A DNA stretch of 64,000 bases from NCBI RefSeq assembly GCF_000513895.2, contig NZ_CP165784.1, positions 434,001 to 498,000 of the forward strand. The letters run 5' to 3'. Of the stretch, positions 48,277 through 57,997 are shown one piece after another. The stretch's first letter is position 1; the number at the start of each line of letters is the position of its first letter. The translations under genes and the position numbers were made by a program. Source of the DNA: Ensifer sp. WSM1721. Its GTDB lineage: Bacteria; Pseudomonadota; Alphaproteobacteria; Rhizobiales; Rhizobiaceae. Below the pieces are notes generated by a model. That model saw nothing but the letters and a program-made list of their open reading frames with translations. It was not told the origin of the DNA and ran no database searches.

Positions 48277-48951
48277 TCAGAACTGTTCGAGCGCGTGCCG
48301 GTCGTGGATCTCGATCAATCGACCTCTTACCATCACTCCCGACTGGCGCAGCGTCGAAAAGGCGCGCGAGAGACCTTCCGGAGCGAGGCCGAGCTTGCCC
48401 GCGAGGACATTCTTCTGAAACGGCAGGCGGAAACTAGTCGAGTCCTTGGGACAATGACTGAGAATGAAGTTCGCGACGCGTTGCGTGGCGGTGAGCAAGC
48501 GATCTTCTGCGAGCAAATCTTCCGTCATCTTGCCGCGGTAGCAAAGGTGCTCGATCAACGCCTGCGCAACTTCGTGATCCGTCGCGGCGAGCTGTTGAAG
48601 CTTGCCGCCATTCAGCCTGACAATAACCGATCTTTCGGCTGCAACCGCGCTCGCCGTGGCGCGTTGCCCAAGAAACATTGCAGTCTCTGCGAACATCTCA
48701 CCTTCCGGGAATAAAGCTACATCCGCTTCGCGCCCGTCCTTTCCAATGCGACAAAGCCGAACCAGCCCGGAAAGCACGAAGAAAACATCGTCGACATTAT
48801 CGTCCTGCCGGAACAGGACGTCACGCTCTTCGTATGCACATACCGACGCACTCTTGAGAACGTCCTCGACAGTGGACTGCGGCAGCCGCGCGAAGAAACG
48901 GGAGCGGACGAGGATGGCCCTAGCCCTCGAAGTCAATTGCAGCGTGTTCAT
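48277..48951 (-). CDS. Crp/Fnr-family regulator downstream of fixGHIS
   Basis: A 224-residue regulator with an N-terminal cyclic-nucleotide-type beta-roll (RQDDNVDDVFFVLSGLVRLC, RIGKDGREADVALFPEGEMF) and a C-terminal winged helix (TSFRLPFQKNVLAGKLGLAP, EGLSRAFSTLRQSGVMV). It lacks the N-terminal cysteines of Fnr, so direct oxygen sensing through an Fe-S cluster is unlikely; a DNR/NnrR-like or FixK-like role is possible. ATG 48951 is preferred over a TTG six codons earlier. An anaerobox lies about 60 bases upstream, placing it under FixK. A Crp gene occupies this place on S. meliloti pSymA too, as I recall. Confidence 0.88.
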   Translation of the reverse strand: MNTLQLTSRARAILVRSRFFARLPQSTVEDVLKSASVCAYEERDVLFRQDDNVDDVFFVLSGLVRLCRIGKDGREADVALFPEGEMFAETAMFLGQRATASAVAAERSVIVRLNGGKLQQLAATDHEVAQALIEHLCYRGKMTEDLLAEDRLLTATQRVANFILSHCPKDSTSFRLPFQKNVLAGKLGLAPEGLSRAFSTLRQSGVMVRGRLIEIHDRHALEQF

Positions 48952-49006
48952 GTGCACAAGCCTCAACAAGGATCAGATCAGTTTAGCCGTCCGGAGACAA
49001 CGCTTG

Positions 49007-49020
49007 TTGACGCCGGTCAA
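49007..49020 (-). promoter_or_regulatory. FixK/Fnr-type box of the Crp-family gene
   Basis: TTGACGCCGGTCAA (TTGA-N6-TCAA), centred about 62 bases before the start at 48951 and just after the fixS stop. Confidence 0.72.
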
Positions 49021-49034
49021 ACAGGGAAAAGCCG

Positions 49035-49190
49035 TCATGTATGCGGCCCGCCGTCGCCGTCGTCGAGGACACGCCAGGAAGCACCTTCCAAGTCTTCATA
49101 TTGTCCGCTCTTCACCGACCAGAGGAACGCGACAAGCCCGAGGCCGCCCAGAACCAATGCGATCGGAATGAGATAGACGAGCGTGTTCAT
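49035..49190 (-). CDS. fixS: FixS, cbb3 oxidase assembly protein
   Basis: A 51-residue protein (MNTLVYLIPIALVLGGLGLV at its start) with one N-terminal membrane span, then FLWSVKSGQYEDLEGASWRV, the FixS/CcoS signature, and an acidic tail. FixS is needed for cofactor insertion into cbb3 oxidase. Its ATG overlaps the fixI stop by four bases and GGGAGG precedes it, so it is coupled to fixI. Last gene of fixGHIS. Confidence 0.93.
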   Translation of the reverse strand: MNTLVYLIPIALVLGGLGLVAFLWSVKSGQYEDLEGASWRVLDDGDGGPHT

Positions 49191-51469
49191 CCTCCCACTC
49201 CTGAAGGCTGAGGTGCAGCTAGCTCTGATCGATCAGGCAGGTTTGATGATGCGGGAGCGGCTAGTCGCAAGGCATTGGCGACAACGATCAGCGATGAAGT
49301 GGACATCGCGATCGCCGCTACGAGCGGCGTGGCATAGCCGAGGATGGCAATCGGCACTGCGATCAGGTTGTAGGCGATTGCCAACGTAAAATTCTGGCGG
49401 ATCAATCGGCCCGCCCGGCGCGACGTCTCGATCGCGAAGGGGACGGCGGTCAGCGGCTGATGCATAAACACGAAATCCGCCGCCTGCCGGCCCACGTCGG
49501 CCGCAGTCGCCGGCGCCATCGAAACATGAGCCGCACGCAAAGCCGGCGCGTCATTGATGCCGTCGCCTACCATCAGGATCCTGCGACCGTTCTCAGCGGC
49601 GTCAGCGCAGACTTGGACCTTGTCGCGAGGCGACAGTTCGGCCTTCCAGTCCTTGATCTCCAATTGCTCGGCGAATGCCTGTACGACCGGCTGGCGGTCG
49701 CCGGACAAGATTCCGACCGCCAGTCCCATTTCGCCGATTTGGTCAATCGCGCTCGCGGTTGCCGGACGCAGACGATCCTCGAAGCGAAAGCATGCAAGCT
49801 CCCGCCGATCAAGAGAGAGGACCGCCTCCGATTGCCCGCTTCCTGAACCCAGCCCATCAGTCGCCAAGTTCCGGCTGCCGAGCCGATACACACCGCCTGT
49901 AGTCTCAGCTTCGATCCCTGCGCCGGGAATCTCCCGGATCTCGGCCTCGAGCGGCGACACTCGCGTTGCGGCATCCTGGATCGCCGTTGCGATCGGGTGT
50001 CTTGAGTGCACGGCAAGCGCAGCGGCCATGGCAAGGGCATCGGTCGCAATTTCCGCTGTGTTCACCAGCCGGGGCCTGCCGACCGTCAGCGTTCCGGTCT
50101 TGTCGAGCAGCACCGTATCGATCTCGGCGAGCCGCTCCATGGCAGAGCCGTCCTTGACCATGACGCCGCCCTGAAAGAGCCGTCCGGCGGCGACCACCTG
50201 CACGACAGGCACCGCAAGTCCAAGTGCACAGGGGCATGTGATGATAAGGACGGCAACGGCAATCAGCATCGCATGGCGGACATCCCCTTCGATGATCATC
50301 CAGCCAATGAAGGTCAAAAGGGCAAGCAGATGGACTACCGGCGAATAATATCTGGCGGCACGGTCGGCGATTCGGCGATAGCGGGCTCGCCCACCTTCAG
50401 CCGCCTCCATCAGCCCCGTGATCTCGGCCAGGAAGGAATTGCGCGCGCTCGCCGTCGCCTCAAGCACCAGAGGTCCTGTAAGGTTGAGCGAGCCGGCCTC
50501 GACGGCATCGCCGGCGCCGATTGCGACCGGCGCGCTCTCCCCGTTGACGACCGCGCGGTCGAGGTCGCTGGTGCCCGAAACCACGCATCCGTCGACCGGT
50601 ATTCGCTCGCCGGCAGCGATCATCAGGCGCTCGCCAGCCTCGATGTCGCTTGTGGGGCGGTATTCCCGCGAACCGTAGGAGTTGAGGATCGTCGCGCCAC
50701 GCGGCGACAGCCGCGCGAGGCCGCTGATCGCGGAACGGGCGCGGCCGCGCATCATATGGTCGAGCGTGCGACCGATGAGCAAGAAGAACAGAAGAGTGAC
50801 GGACGCGTCGAACCAGGCATGCTCTCCATGGCCAATCGTCTCGTAGAGGGACATGCCATAGGAGAGTGTGACCGCAAGGGCGATTGGCACATCCATGTTG
50901 GTCCGTCCGTGGCGCAGCGCATTCCAGGCAGACTGATAGAAAAAGCGGCCCGCATAGATCAGCGTCGGCCCCGCGATCATGGCTGAAATCCAATGAAAGA
51001 GGTCGCGTGTTGCCGCGTCCGCGCCCGACCAGACGGACACGGAAAGCAGCATGATGTTGGCCGCAGCAAAGCCCGAAACGGCGACCGCCCGGATCAACTG
51101 CGTCAGGAGGGCATCGCCCCCTTCCTCGCCAGGGGTGAAAAGATGCACCTCGTAGCCGCGCTCGCCGATGGCGCGCACGAGTTCTCGAGGATCGCTTCGC
51201 TTGCCGGCGGTTTCCTCCTGCCAAATGATCGAAACGCGTCGGGAGGAGAGATTGACGCGCGCCCGCTCGACTTCGGGTCTCGCCCGCAATGCCGTCTCGA
51301 GCGTTGTGATGCATGCGCCGCAGTGAATGCCCGGCACGCTGAGATCCGTCTGGCGCAAACCGTTCCCAAGCGCCCGGCTTGCGAGCCACAGCTCCTCGGA
51401 AGGGGGCAGCCGCTGCCCCGCCGCTTCGGCAATAAGGGTGGCGCCGACGGGCGTGGCACAGCAGCTCAT
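49187..51469 (-). CDS. fixI: FixI, P1B-type copper ATPase for cbb3 oxidase
   Basis: About 760 residues. An N-terminal heavy-metal domain (PGIHCGACITTLETALRARP), eight membrane spans, the CPC metal channel motif IITCPCALGLAVPVV, phosphorylation loop LLDKTGTLTVGRP and hinge MVGDGINDAPALRAAHVSMA identify a copper-transporting P-type ATPase of the FixI/CcoI type, needed for cbb3 oxidase assembly. The start MSCCATPVG at 51469 overlaps the fixH stop (ATGA); the frame is open further upstream without family sequence. Confidence 0.96.
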   Translation of the reverse strand: MSCCATPVGATLIAEAAGQRLPPSEELWLASRALGNGLRQTDLSVPGIHCGACITTLETALRARPEVERARVNLSSRRVSIIWQEETAGKRSDPRELVRAIGERGYEVHLFTPGEEGGDALLTQLIRAVAVSGFAAANIMLLSVSVWSGADAATRDLFHWISAMIAGPTLIYAGRFFYQSAWNALRHGRTNMDVPIALAVTLSYGMSLYETIGHGEHAWFDASVTLLFFLLIGRTLDHMMRGRARSAISGLARLSPRGATILNSYGSREYRPTSDIEAGERLMIAAGERIPVDGCVVSGTSDLDRAVVNGESAPVAIGAGDAVEAGSLNLTGPLVLEATASARNSFLAEITGLMEAAEGGRARYRRIADRAARYYSPVVHLLALLTFIGWMIIEGDVRHAMLIAVAVLIITCPCALGLAVPVVQVVAAGRLFQGGVMVKDGSAMERLAEIDTVLLDKTGTLTVGRPRLVNTAEIATDALAMAAALAVHSRHPIATAIQDAATRVSPLEAEIREIPGAGIEAETTGGVYRLGSRNLATDGLGSGSGQSEAVLSLDRRELACFRFEDRLRPATASAIDQIGEMGLAVGILSGDRQPVVQAFAEQLEIKDWKAELSPRDKVQVCADAAENGRRILMVGDGINDAPALRAAHVSMAPATAADVGRQAADFVFMHQPLTAVPFAIETSRRAGRLIRQNFTLAIAYNLIAVPIAILGYATPLVAAIAMSTSSLIVVANALRLAAPASSNLPDRSELAAPQPSGVGG

Positions 51470-51957
51470 TGGCCCTCTCCCGCTGCGATGAAACGAATGG
51501 CCTGGCGGTAGACGAGCGCTCCGCCCGCCTTGGACGTTACGTCCGCGATCCACTGCCCCGGTTTGAGTGCCTGCGTCGAAACGAACACGCCCTCACCGTC
51601 GCGAGTGAGCTCGACGCGAACATCCTCATGAGCCTCGACAGGCCGTTTGAGCACTGCGACAACCTGATCGACCGTCCGTTCCGGCTCACCCCTGCGGGTC
51701 AACACGTAACGGAGGCCGTTCTCAGCGATAAGTTCGCCCTTGACGCCGCTAGCCGCAAAGGCGCGTGTCTCGGCCACCTTGCCATTGAACTGCTGACTGG
51801 CGACGTAGGCGTTCTCGACGACGAGGCCGCTCCAGCTTCGGCTGGCATTCCAGGCCATGATAAAGTTTACGGAGATGATGGTGCCGAAGAACAGCGCCAT
51901 CACCGCCACCATATGCCCTCCCGTAAAGCGACGCGGTTCACTGCGTTGGCGGATCAT
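51466..51957 (-). CDS. fixH: FixH, cbb3 oxidase assembly protein
   Basis: A 163-residue membrane-anchored protein with a single span near residues 15-36 (HMVAVMALFFGTIISVNFIM). The periplasmic domain carries NAYVASQQFNGKVAETRAFA, the FixH/CcoH signature. It stabilises cbb3 oxidase assembly intermediates. Six bases separate it from fixG, and it overlaps fixI. Confidence 0.94.
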   Translation of the reverse strand: MIRQRSEPRRFTGGHMVAVMALFFGTIISVNFIMAWNASRSWSGLVVENAYVASQQFNGKVAETRAFAASGVKGELIAENGLRYVLTRRGEPERTVDQVVAVLKRPVEAHEDVRVELTRDGEGVFVSTQALKPGQWIADVTSKAGGALVYRQAIRFIAAGEGQ

Positions 51958-51963
51958 AGCGGC

Positions 51964-53535
51964 TCACCTTGCTGCTGCGGGTTGATTGAAATTCGCGCGG
52001 TAGACATCCCGCTCGTGACTGGAAGGGTCTTCGACTCTGAAAGAGAAGCCTTGCTCGGCCTCTAGAAGCTTTGCTTTCGGCACGGTGACGAACACCTTGA
52101 GCGACGTGACCTTGTCCGGATCGACGGCAACTGGAAAGCTGCGACCATCGCCCTGCGCCTGGCCTGCAATCCGCATCTGCGCCGACGGCATCCCTTCGAG
52201 AGTGAGCGTAATGCGCCGCTGCTCGGGGATCATATTGAGCAGCTTGATCATGTAGCCGTTGCGGACGGACCCGTCGGACTCGACGACATATTGCGGGTTG
52301 CGGTCATGCAGAACGTTCAGCTCCAGCCTGTCGCGTGAGACGAGCGCGTAGAGCAGGCCGAGGCCAACGAGCACCCAGACGCCGAAATAGACAAGGACAC
52401 GCGGGCGGAAGATGATCCGCCAATCGAAATGCCTGATGCCGTCAACGAAGGCGCCGTTGGCGCCGCGCACGCGCCGGGGTTCGATCGCAGTCGCACCGCC
52501 ATCAGTGGCAAGAGCCATGTTGGCGGCATAGTCGCTGAGGGTCGCATAGGAGATCAAACCGCGTTCGCGGCCGAGCTTGTCCATGACGCCGTCACAGGCA
52601 TCGATGCAGAGCGCACAGGTGATGCATTCAAGTTGCTGGCCGTCACGGATATCGATCCCCATGGGACAAACCGCACCGCAGGCATTGCAATCGACGCAGT
52701 CGCCGACCACCTCGCCGGCTGCGGCTGCCTTCTTGGCATGCCGTGAACGCGTCTCGCCGCGCCAGTCGTTATAGGTGACGACGAGTGAGCTTTCATCGAG
52801 CATCGCAGCCTGGATGCGCGGCCAGGGGCACACATAGGTGCAGACCTGCTCGCGCATGAGACCGCCGAATACGTAGGTTGTGGCGGTAAGGATCGCCACC
52901 GTCATGTAGGCGGCCGGCGGCGCTTGAAGAGCGACGAAGCTCTTGAGGAGCGTGGGAGCGTCGGCGAAATAGAATATCCAGGCGCCGCCCGTCGCAACGC
53001 CGATCACCAGCCAGATCGCATGCTTGGCAACACGCTTGCGAAGCTTGTCGAGCGTCCATGGTCCAGCGTCGAGCCGTATGCGGGCATTGCGGCCGCCTTC
53101 GATGAAGCGCTCGATCACCAGATAGAGATCGATCCATACGGTTTGCGGACAGGCGTAGCCGCACCACGCCCGCCCGACCGCCGAGGTCACCAGGAAAAGG
53201 CCGAAGCCCGCCATGACGAGGAGCCCGGCGACGAAAAAGAATTCCTGGGGCCAGATCTCGATAAAGAAGAAGTAGAACCGCCGCGCCGCAAGGTCGATCA
53301 GAACGGCCTGGTCGGGCGCATGCGCACCGCGGTCCCAGCGGATCCAGGGCGTCAGATAGTAGATGCCGAGCGTCACCAGCATCACCAGCCACTTGAACCG
53401 GCGGAAGCGGCCCTCGGCTCGCTTGGGGAAAATCTTCCGCCGCTTCTCGTAAAGGGGCCTGCGGTGACGCGCGGCATTGACGGGCTCGGCTTCGAGCCGC
53501 TCGACGGAGCCAGCTTGGGCGGGCTGGTGAAGCAT
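51964..53535 (-). CDS. fixG: FixG, membrane iron-sulfur protein for cbb3 oxidase assembly
   Basis: A 523-residue protein with five membrane spans and two 4Fe-4S motifs, CVDCNACGAVCPMGIDIRDG and CITCALCIDACDGVMDKLG, plus the upstream FLVTSAVGRAWCGYACPQTV block, all typical of FixG/CcoG (cupric reductase for cbb3 oxidase). The C-terminal periplasmic domain follows. First gene of fixGHIS, with a FixK box 65 bases upstream. Confidence 0.96.
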   Translation of the reverse strand: MLHQPAQAGSVERLEAEPVNAARHRRPLYEKRRKIFPKRAEGRFRRFKWLVMLVTLGIYYLTPWIRWDRGAHAPDQAVLIDLAARRFYFFFIEIWPQEFFFVAGLLVMAGFGLFLVTSAVGRAWCGYACPQTVWIDLYLVIERFIEGGRNARIRLDAGPWTLDKLRKRVAKHAIWLVIGVATGGAWIFYFADAPTLLKSFVALQAPPAAYMTVAILTATTYVFGGLMREQVCTYVCPWPRIQAAMLDESSLVVTYNDWRGETRSRHAKKAAAAGEVVGDCVDCNACGAVCPMGIDIRDGQQLECITCALCIDACDGVMDKLGRERGLISYATLSDYAANMALATDGGATAIEPRRVRGANGAFVDGIRHFDWRIIFRPRVLVYFGVWVLVGLGLLYALVSRDRLELNVLHDRNPQYVVESDGSVRNGYMIKLLNMIPEQRRITLTLEGMPSAQMRIAGQAQGDGRSFPVAVDPDKVTSLKVFVTVPKAKLLEAEQGFSFRVEDPSSHERDVYRANFNQPAAAR

Positions 53536-53599
53536 TTGAACAGACCCGACTAGAACTCAATTGTCAGACGGGTTTTGCGCCATGTGGCGGTTGTGCGCC

Positions 53600-53613
53600 T
53601 TGATCTGCGTCAA
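53600..53613 (-). promoter_or_regulatory. FixK box of fixGHIS
   Basis: TTGATCTGCGTCAA, the FixK/Fnr consensus, centred about 71 bases before the fixG start, between fixG and fixP. Confidence 0.88.
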
Positions 53614-53808
53614 GTCTGGCGACGAGCGCCGCCACCGGCTGTGAGGCACGCCATTCGCATTGCGCCTTCGCCCGGGATGGAGCCATGCGACAGCCGGCGT
53701 TTGAATCACAATGGATTGAAGTCCCGGCGAGGCAGCAGTTCGCATCGCACTAGTGTCGATCGGCGGCCGCACTGCTTTCGCGCGGCCGCCGGAGTTGTCG
53801 CTGTGCTT

Positions 53809-54678
53809 CTACTCGCCGCCGCCCAGCGAATGGACGAAGACCGCAAGCTCTTTCACCACCGGATCGCCGATGCGCTGCAGCCAGGCGGGCATGACGCCAT
53901 GCTTCGGCGAGCGCATCTGATCGACAATCGCCTGCTCCCCCTCACCCTTCAGCCAGATCGCGTCGGCGAGGTTGGGCGCCCCCATTTCGCGGCTGCCTTC
54001 GGCATCCGCGCCATGGCAAGAGGCGCAATTATCGGCGAAGAGCTGCTTGCCAGATTCCACCAGCGCCGAGCTGGATGGTGTTCCGGTGAGGCTCGCCACA
54101 TATGCTGCGGTCGCGCGGATCTCTTCGGGCGCCAACATGTCACCGAAGGCCGGCATTTCCGAAACGCGGGTCTCGCCGTCTCCTGCGTGGCGGATGCCAT
54201 GCGCGATCGTCTGGTAGATCTGCTCGGGCTTGCCGCCCCAGAGCCAATCGTCGTCATTCAGGTTCGGGAAGCCCTTGCCACCGGTCGCGCCTGAGCCGTG
54301 GCATTGCGCACAGTTCACTTTGAAGGCGGACGCGCCGGCCGACATCGCGAACTGCCTCAGTTGCGGATCCGCCATGATCTCCTCGATCGTGTCGGAGGCG
54401 ATGCGATCAACGTTGCCGGCCTGCGCTGCCTTAGCGTCGGTCAGTTCCGCGGTGACCTCGGCGCGGCTCGAATAGCCGAGCACACCCTTGGTCGCCTCCG
54501 TCGACATTGGCCATGAGGGATAGGCGATGGCGTATCCGATCGCCCAGACAATGGTCGCATAGAAGGTGTAGACCCACCAACGCGGCATCGGACTGTTGAG
54601 TTCCCGGATGCCGTCCCATTCGTGCCCAGTGGTTTCTACGCCGCTGACCTCGTCAACGTGCTTATGCCTGTCCGCCAT
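53809..54678 (-). CDS. fixP: FixP, diheme c subunit of cbb3 oxidase
   Basis: A 289-residue membrane-anchored cytochrome c with two heme sites, CAQCHGSG near residue 122 and CASCHGAD near residue 218, and one N-terminal span (VYTFYATIVWAIGYAIAYPS). It passes electrons to FixO/FixN. Length and order (N-O-Q-P) are standard. Confidence 0.96.
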   Translation of the reverse strand: MADRHKHVDEVSGVETTGHEWDGIRELNSPMPRWWVYTFYATIVWAIGYAIAYPSWPMSTEATKGVLGYSSRAEVTAELTDAKAAQAGNVDRIASDTIEEIMADPQLRQFAMSAGASAFKVNCAQCHGSGATGGKGFPNLNDDDWLWGGKPEQIYQTIAHGIRHAGDGETRVSEMPAFGDMLAPEEIRATAAYVASLTGTPSSSALVESGKQLFADNCASCHGADAEGSREMGAPNLADAIWLKGEGEQAIVDQMRSPKHGVMPAWLQRIGDPVVKELAVFVHSLGGGE

Positions 54679-54681
54679 GGA

Positions 54682-54834
54682 TCAGTCCTCCTTCAGGGGG
54701 ATGGCAGAGGCCTGAACGGCGGTCTTCTTGGCGCCCGGCCGGAAAATGAAAAGGACGACTCCGAGAAAGAAGAGGGTCATGGCTAGGAGTCCCCAGCTAT
54801 CGGCGAAATGGCGCATGGCCGTGTAGGTTTCCAT
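54682..54834 (-). CDS. fixQ: FixQ, small subunit of cbb3 oxidase
   Basis: A 50-residue membrane protein (METYTAMRHFADSWGLLAMT, then a hydrophobic span and FIFRPGAKK). FixQ/CcoQ stabilises the cbb3 complex. It lies between fixO and fixP, 3 bases before the fixP start. Confidence 0.93.
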   Translation of the reverse strand: METYTAMRHFADSWGLLAMTLFFLGVVLFIFRPGAKKTAVQASAIPLKED

Positions 54835-54845
54835 GTGCGTTCCCC

Positions 54846-55577
54846 TCAGCGATATCCGGTTGTGTCGTCATAGGTGGAGAAGTCGACGAGGGTGCCGAGC
54901 ATCTGGAGATAGGCGATGAGCGCGTCCATCTCCGTCAGTTTCTGCGGATCGCCGTCGAAGTCGCCGAGCTTGGCCTTTGGATAGCGGGACTCGACGCCGG
55001 AAGCGTCGACATTCGGGTCGGCCTGAGCCTTCAGGTCCGCTGCCGCGTTGTCGATCATCTCGTCCGTATAGGGCACGCCGACCGCCCTGTTCGCCTTGAG
55101 GTTCATGGCAACATTCTTCACCTCTAGCGGCGTTTCCTTGAGGAAGGCATAGCTCGGCATCACCGATTCCGGCACGACCGAGCGCGGCTCGACGATGTGC
55201 TGGACGTGCCATTCATTGGAGTAGCGGTCGCCGACGCGGGCGAGGTCCGGCCCCGTGCGTTTCGACCCCCATTGGAACGGATGGTCGTACATTGACTCCG
55301 CCGCCAGCGAGTAGTGGCCGTATCGTTCCACCTCGTCGCGGAACGGGCGGATCATTTGGCTGTGGCAGACGTAACAGCCCTCACGGATGTAGATGTCACG
55401 CCCGGCGAGCTCCAGCGGCGAATAGGGCCTCATGCCCTCGACCTTCTCGATGGTGTTTTCGAGATAGAAGAGCGGCGCGATTTCTACGATCCCGCCGATC
55501 GAGACGACGAGCAGGGAGCCGACGAGCAGCAAAGTGGCGTTGCGTTCGAGTAGCGCGTGTTTGTCGAGAATGGACAT
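54846..55577 (-). CDS. fixO: FixO, monoheme c subunit of cbb3 oxidase
   Basis: A 243-residue protein with an N-terminal span ([20 protein letters not shown]) and the heme motif [17 protein letters not shown] near residue 65; the distal Met comes from [10 protein letters not shown]. The start [11 protein letters not shown] at 55577 gives the normal length; the frame extends 23 arginine-rich codons upstream into the fixN end without family sequence. Confidence 0.96.
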   Translation of the reverse strand: MSILDKHALLERNATLLLVGSLLVVSIGGIVEIAPLFYLENTIEKVEGMRPYSPLELAGRDIYIREGCYVCHSQMIRPFRDEVERYGHYSLAAESMYDHPFQWGSKRTGPDLARVGDRYSNEWHVQHIVEPRSVVPESVMPSYAFLKETPLEVKNVAMNLKANRAVGVPYTDEMIDNAAADLKAQADPNVDASGVESRYPKAKLGDFDGDPQKLTEMDALIAYLQMLGTLVDFSTYDDTTGYR

Positions 55578-55590
55578 GGATTCTGCCCTC

Positions 55591-57207
55591 CTATTCCGCG
55601 GGCGCCTGCATCGGCGCGGCATCCGGGGTCGCTGCTTCATCGACACGGCCGAGGATGGTCATTGTTACGTTGAGGGCCATGATGAGTGCACCGGCGAGGA
55701 ACAGGGCGCCGCCCGCGGCACGCATGACGTAGTAAGGGAACATCGCTGCGACCGATTCCGCGAAGGAATAGACGAGGAAGCCCTGGTCGTCATACTCGCG
55801 CCACATCAGCCCCTGCTGGATGCCGGCAACCCACATCGTGGCGGCGTAGACGACGATGCCGAGGGTCGCGAGCCAGAAGTGCCAGTTTACCATGCGCAGG
55901 CTGTAAAGCCGCTCGCGCTTCCACAGCTTCGGCACCAGGTAATAGATGGCACCGAAGGTGACCAGGCCGTTCCAGCCGAGCGCACCCGAATGCACGTGGC
56001 CGATGGTCCAGTCGGTGTAGTGGCTGAGCGAATTGACCGTCTTGATCGACATCATCGGTCCTTCGAAGGTCGCCATGCCGTAAAAGGCGACGGCCATGAC
56101 CATCATGCGGACGACCGGGTCCGTGCGGATCTTGTCCCAGGCGCCCGACAGCGTCATCAAGCCGTTGATCATCCCGCCCCAGGAGGGCATCCACAGCATG
56201 ACGGAGAAGACCATGCCGAGCGTCTGCGCCCAATCCGGCAGCGCCGTGTAGTGCAGGTGGTGGGGACCCGCCCAGATATACATGAAGACCAGCGCCCAGA
56301 AGTGGATGATCGACAAGCGGTAGGAATAGACGGGGCGATTCACCTGCTTGGGGATGAAGTAGTACATCATCGCCAGGAAGCCGGCCGTCAGGAAGAAGCC
56401 GACTGCGTTGTGGCCGTACCACCACTGCGTCAACGCGTCCTGCACCCCAGAGAAAGCCGAATAGCTCTTGGAGCCGAGGAAGGACACCGGCACTGCCAGG
56501 TTGTTGACCACGTGCAGCATCGCGATGGTGATGATGAAGGCGAGATAGAACCAGTTCGCCACATAGATGTGCGGCTCCTTGCGCTTCAGGATCGTGCCGA
56601 GAAAAGCGACGAGATAGGCGACCCATACGATCGTCAGCCAGAGGTCGACGTACCATTCCGGCTCCGCATATTCGCGGCTCTGGGTAATCCCGAGCAGATA
56701 GCCCGTCGCGGCAAGCACGATGAAAAGCTGGTAGCCCCAGAACACGAACCAACCGAGATCGCCGCCGAAGAGACGCGCGCGGCTCGTGCGCTGAACCACA
56801 TAGAAGGACGTGGCGATCAAGGCATTGCCGCCGAATGCGAAGATCACCGCCGAGGTGTGGAGCGGCCGTATGCGACCGAAGTTGAACCAGGGTTCGACAT
56901 TGAGATCGGGAAAGGCGAGCTGCAAGGCGACGACGACGCCGACGAGGAAGCCGACGACGCCCCAGAACACCGTCGCGATGACGCCGTATTTCACGACCTC
57001 GTCGAAATATTCGGTCCGAGGGGCGCCGCAACCCGCGGCCACCGGCCGGAAGTCGACGCGGCGCATCAGCACCAGCGTGCCGCCGAGCAGCACGAAGAAC
57101 AGCACCCACATATGCGCGCCGAACAAGCGGTCCTGGGCAAAGCCGGCTCCGACCAGCGCCAGGAAGGCGCCGACGGCAAGCACGACCATCTCGACTGTGT
57201 GTTTCAT
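55591..57207 (-). CDS. fixN: FixN, heme-copper catalytic subunit of cbb3 oxidase
   Basis: A 538-residue subunit I with 12 membrane spans. The high-affinity cytochrome oxidase signature is clear: [40 protein letters not shown] with HHLHY, and [18 protein letters not shown] provide the heme b and CuB histidines. It reduces oxygen at the low concentrations found in nodules. The ATG at 57207 gives the normal N-terminus. First gene of fixNOQP, with a perfect FixK box about 100 bases upstream. Confidence 0.97.
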   Translation of the reverse strand: MKHTVEMVVLAVGAFLALVGAGFAQDRLFGAHMWVLFFVLLGGTLVLMRRVDFRPVAAGCGAPRTEYFDEVVKYGVIATVFWGVVGFLVGVVVALQLAFPDLNVEPWFNFGRIRPLHTSAVIFAFGGNALIATSFYVVQRTSRARLFGGDLGWFVFWGYQLFIVLAATGYLLGITQSREYAEPEWYVDLWLTIVWVAYLVAFLGTILKRKEPHIYVANWFYLAFIITIAMLHVVNNLAVPVSFLGSKSYSAFSGVQDALTQWWYGHNAVGFFLTAGFLAMMYYFIPKQVNRPVYSYRLSIIHFWALVFMYIWAGPHHLHYTALPDWAQTLGMVFSVMLWMPSWGGMINGLMTLSGAWDKIRTDPVVRMMVMAVAFYGMATFEGPMMSIKTVNSLSHYTDWTIGHVHSGALGWNGLVTFGAIYYLVPKLWKRERLYSLRMVNWHFWLATLGIVVYAATMWVAGIQQGLMWREYDDQGFLVYSFAESVAAMFPYYVMRAAGGALFLAGALIMALNVTMTILGRVDEAATPDAAPMQAPAE

Positions 57208-57299
57208 GTCGCAACTCTTTTCTAAACGCTGACTGGCGCACGCCTGCATGCAAGCCGCCGAAGTCTTCCGAGAATTGCCAGAGCCGGGTCTTCGGTACC

Positions 57300-57313
57300 T
57301 TGATTCAGATCAA
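57300..57313 (-). promoter_or_regulatory. FixK box of fixNOQP
   Basis: TTGATCTGAATCAA read on the minus strand, a perfect TTGAT-N4-ATCAA palindrome about 100 bases before the fixN start. The rest of the 57314-57571 gap holds no gene. Confidence 0.92.
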
Positions 57314-57571
57314 GACAGTTGGAGCGCTCGCCATGCATTCCTCGGAGGCCGCCCAAGGGAGCCTGCAGCGAAGGCCGAGACGTGATAGCAATGACGCTCG
57401 TCCTCATGCGCAGCGGTGAGTGGCCACGACATCGGAAACACGTCCGCAGGCTCCTGATCGCGGGATCAGGCAGCCGGCCGTAATTTGGTCCGTGTCAGGA
57501 AGCTCTAGGAATTTGAAATGATGCAATCTGGGCGCGGAGTACGTCGCATACAGTAGCGCTGATTGGTGCGG

Positions 57572-57997
57572 CTAACGCTCGCCCTCTCGGGCTGCACGGC
57601 CGGTCATTTCCTCTATGTCCACGCAAAAGAAAATGTGTGGAGACGCTGAAATCGCCTGCGGAACTGGTCTAAGTCCCCCTGGTTCCCACCAGTTAGCTTT
57701 CTTTTCGAGGAGGGACCAGGCGTGAATGCACTCGCTGCGGCGGCCCTGCGCCGCTGGTAGCTCGCGGTACCGGCCCGTAACGACCACGCTCTTCCACTGG
57801 CGATTGGTAGCAAACTCGTCGACCTGGAGGGAAATGTTGGAGTTGCTGCGCATCCAGTCGATTTTCTGGCCCGGCATGGAAAAGCAGTAGAGGCAGTTGC
57901 CGGAGTGCGCATAGGTGACCGGCACGATGTATGGCCGGCATCTACAGAGAGCCAGAGGAGGGTCTGCATGCAGACTCTCAGGCAGGCTCAGTTGCAA
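57572..57997 (-). CDS. PNPOx-like flavin-binding protein, probably N-truncated
   Basis: From about residue 21 on the protein reads as a pyridoxamine-phosphate-oxidase-like domain: RPYIVPVTYAHSGNCLYCFS, MPGQKIDWMRSNSNISLQVD, EFATNRQWKSVVVTGRYREL, then a WSLLEKKANWWEPGG block. The usual first ~20-25 residues (with the LGRLAxxxDGxPYVVP lead-in) are missing or replaced, since the frame begins inside the end of fixK. Its function beside fix genes is unknown; family members bind FMN or F420. Translation of the stump is uncertain. Confidence 0.6.
   Translation of the reverse strand: MQLSLPESLHADPPLALCRCRPYIVPVTYAHSGNCLYCFSMPGQKIDWMRSNSNISLQVDEFATNRQWKSVVVTGRYRELPAAQGRRSECIHAWSLLEKKANWWEPGGLRPVPQAISASPHIFFCVDIEEMTGRAAREGER

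Noticed and set aside
50006..50986. A 326-codon plus-strand open frame opposite fixI
   Set aside because: An antisense shadow; fixI motifs are complete on the other strand.
55534..57225. A 563-codon plus-strand open frame opposite fixN and fixO
   Set aside because: It is the antisense of high-GC fixNO codons, has a His/Asp/Arg-rich composition without family similarity, and fixNO are certain.
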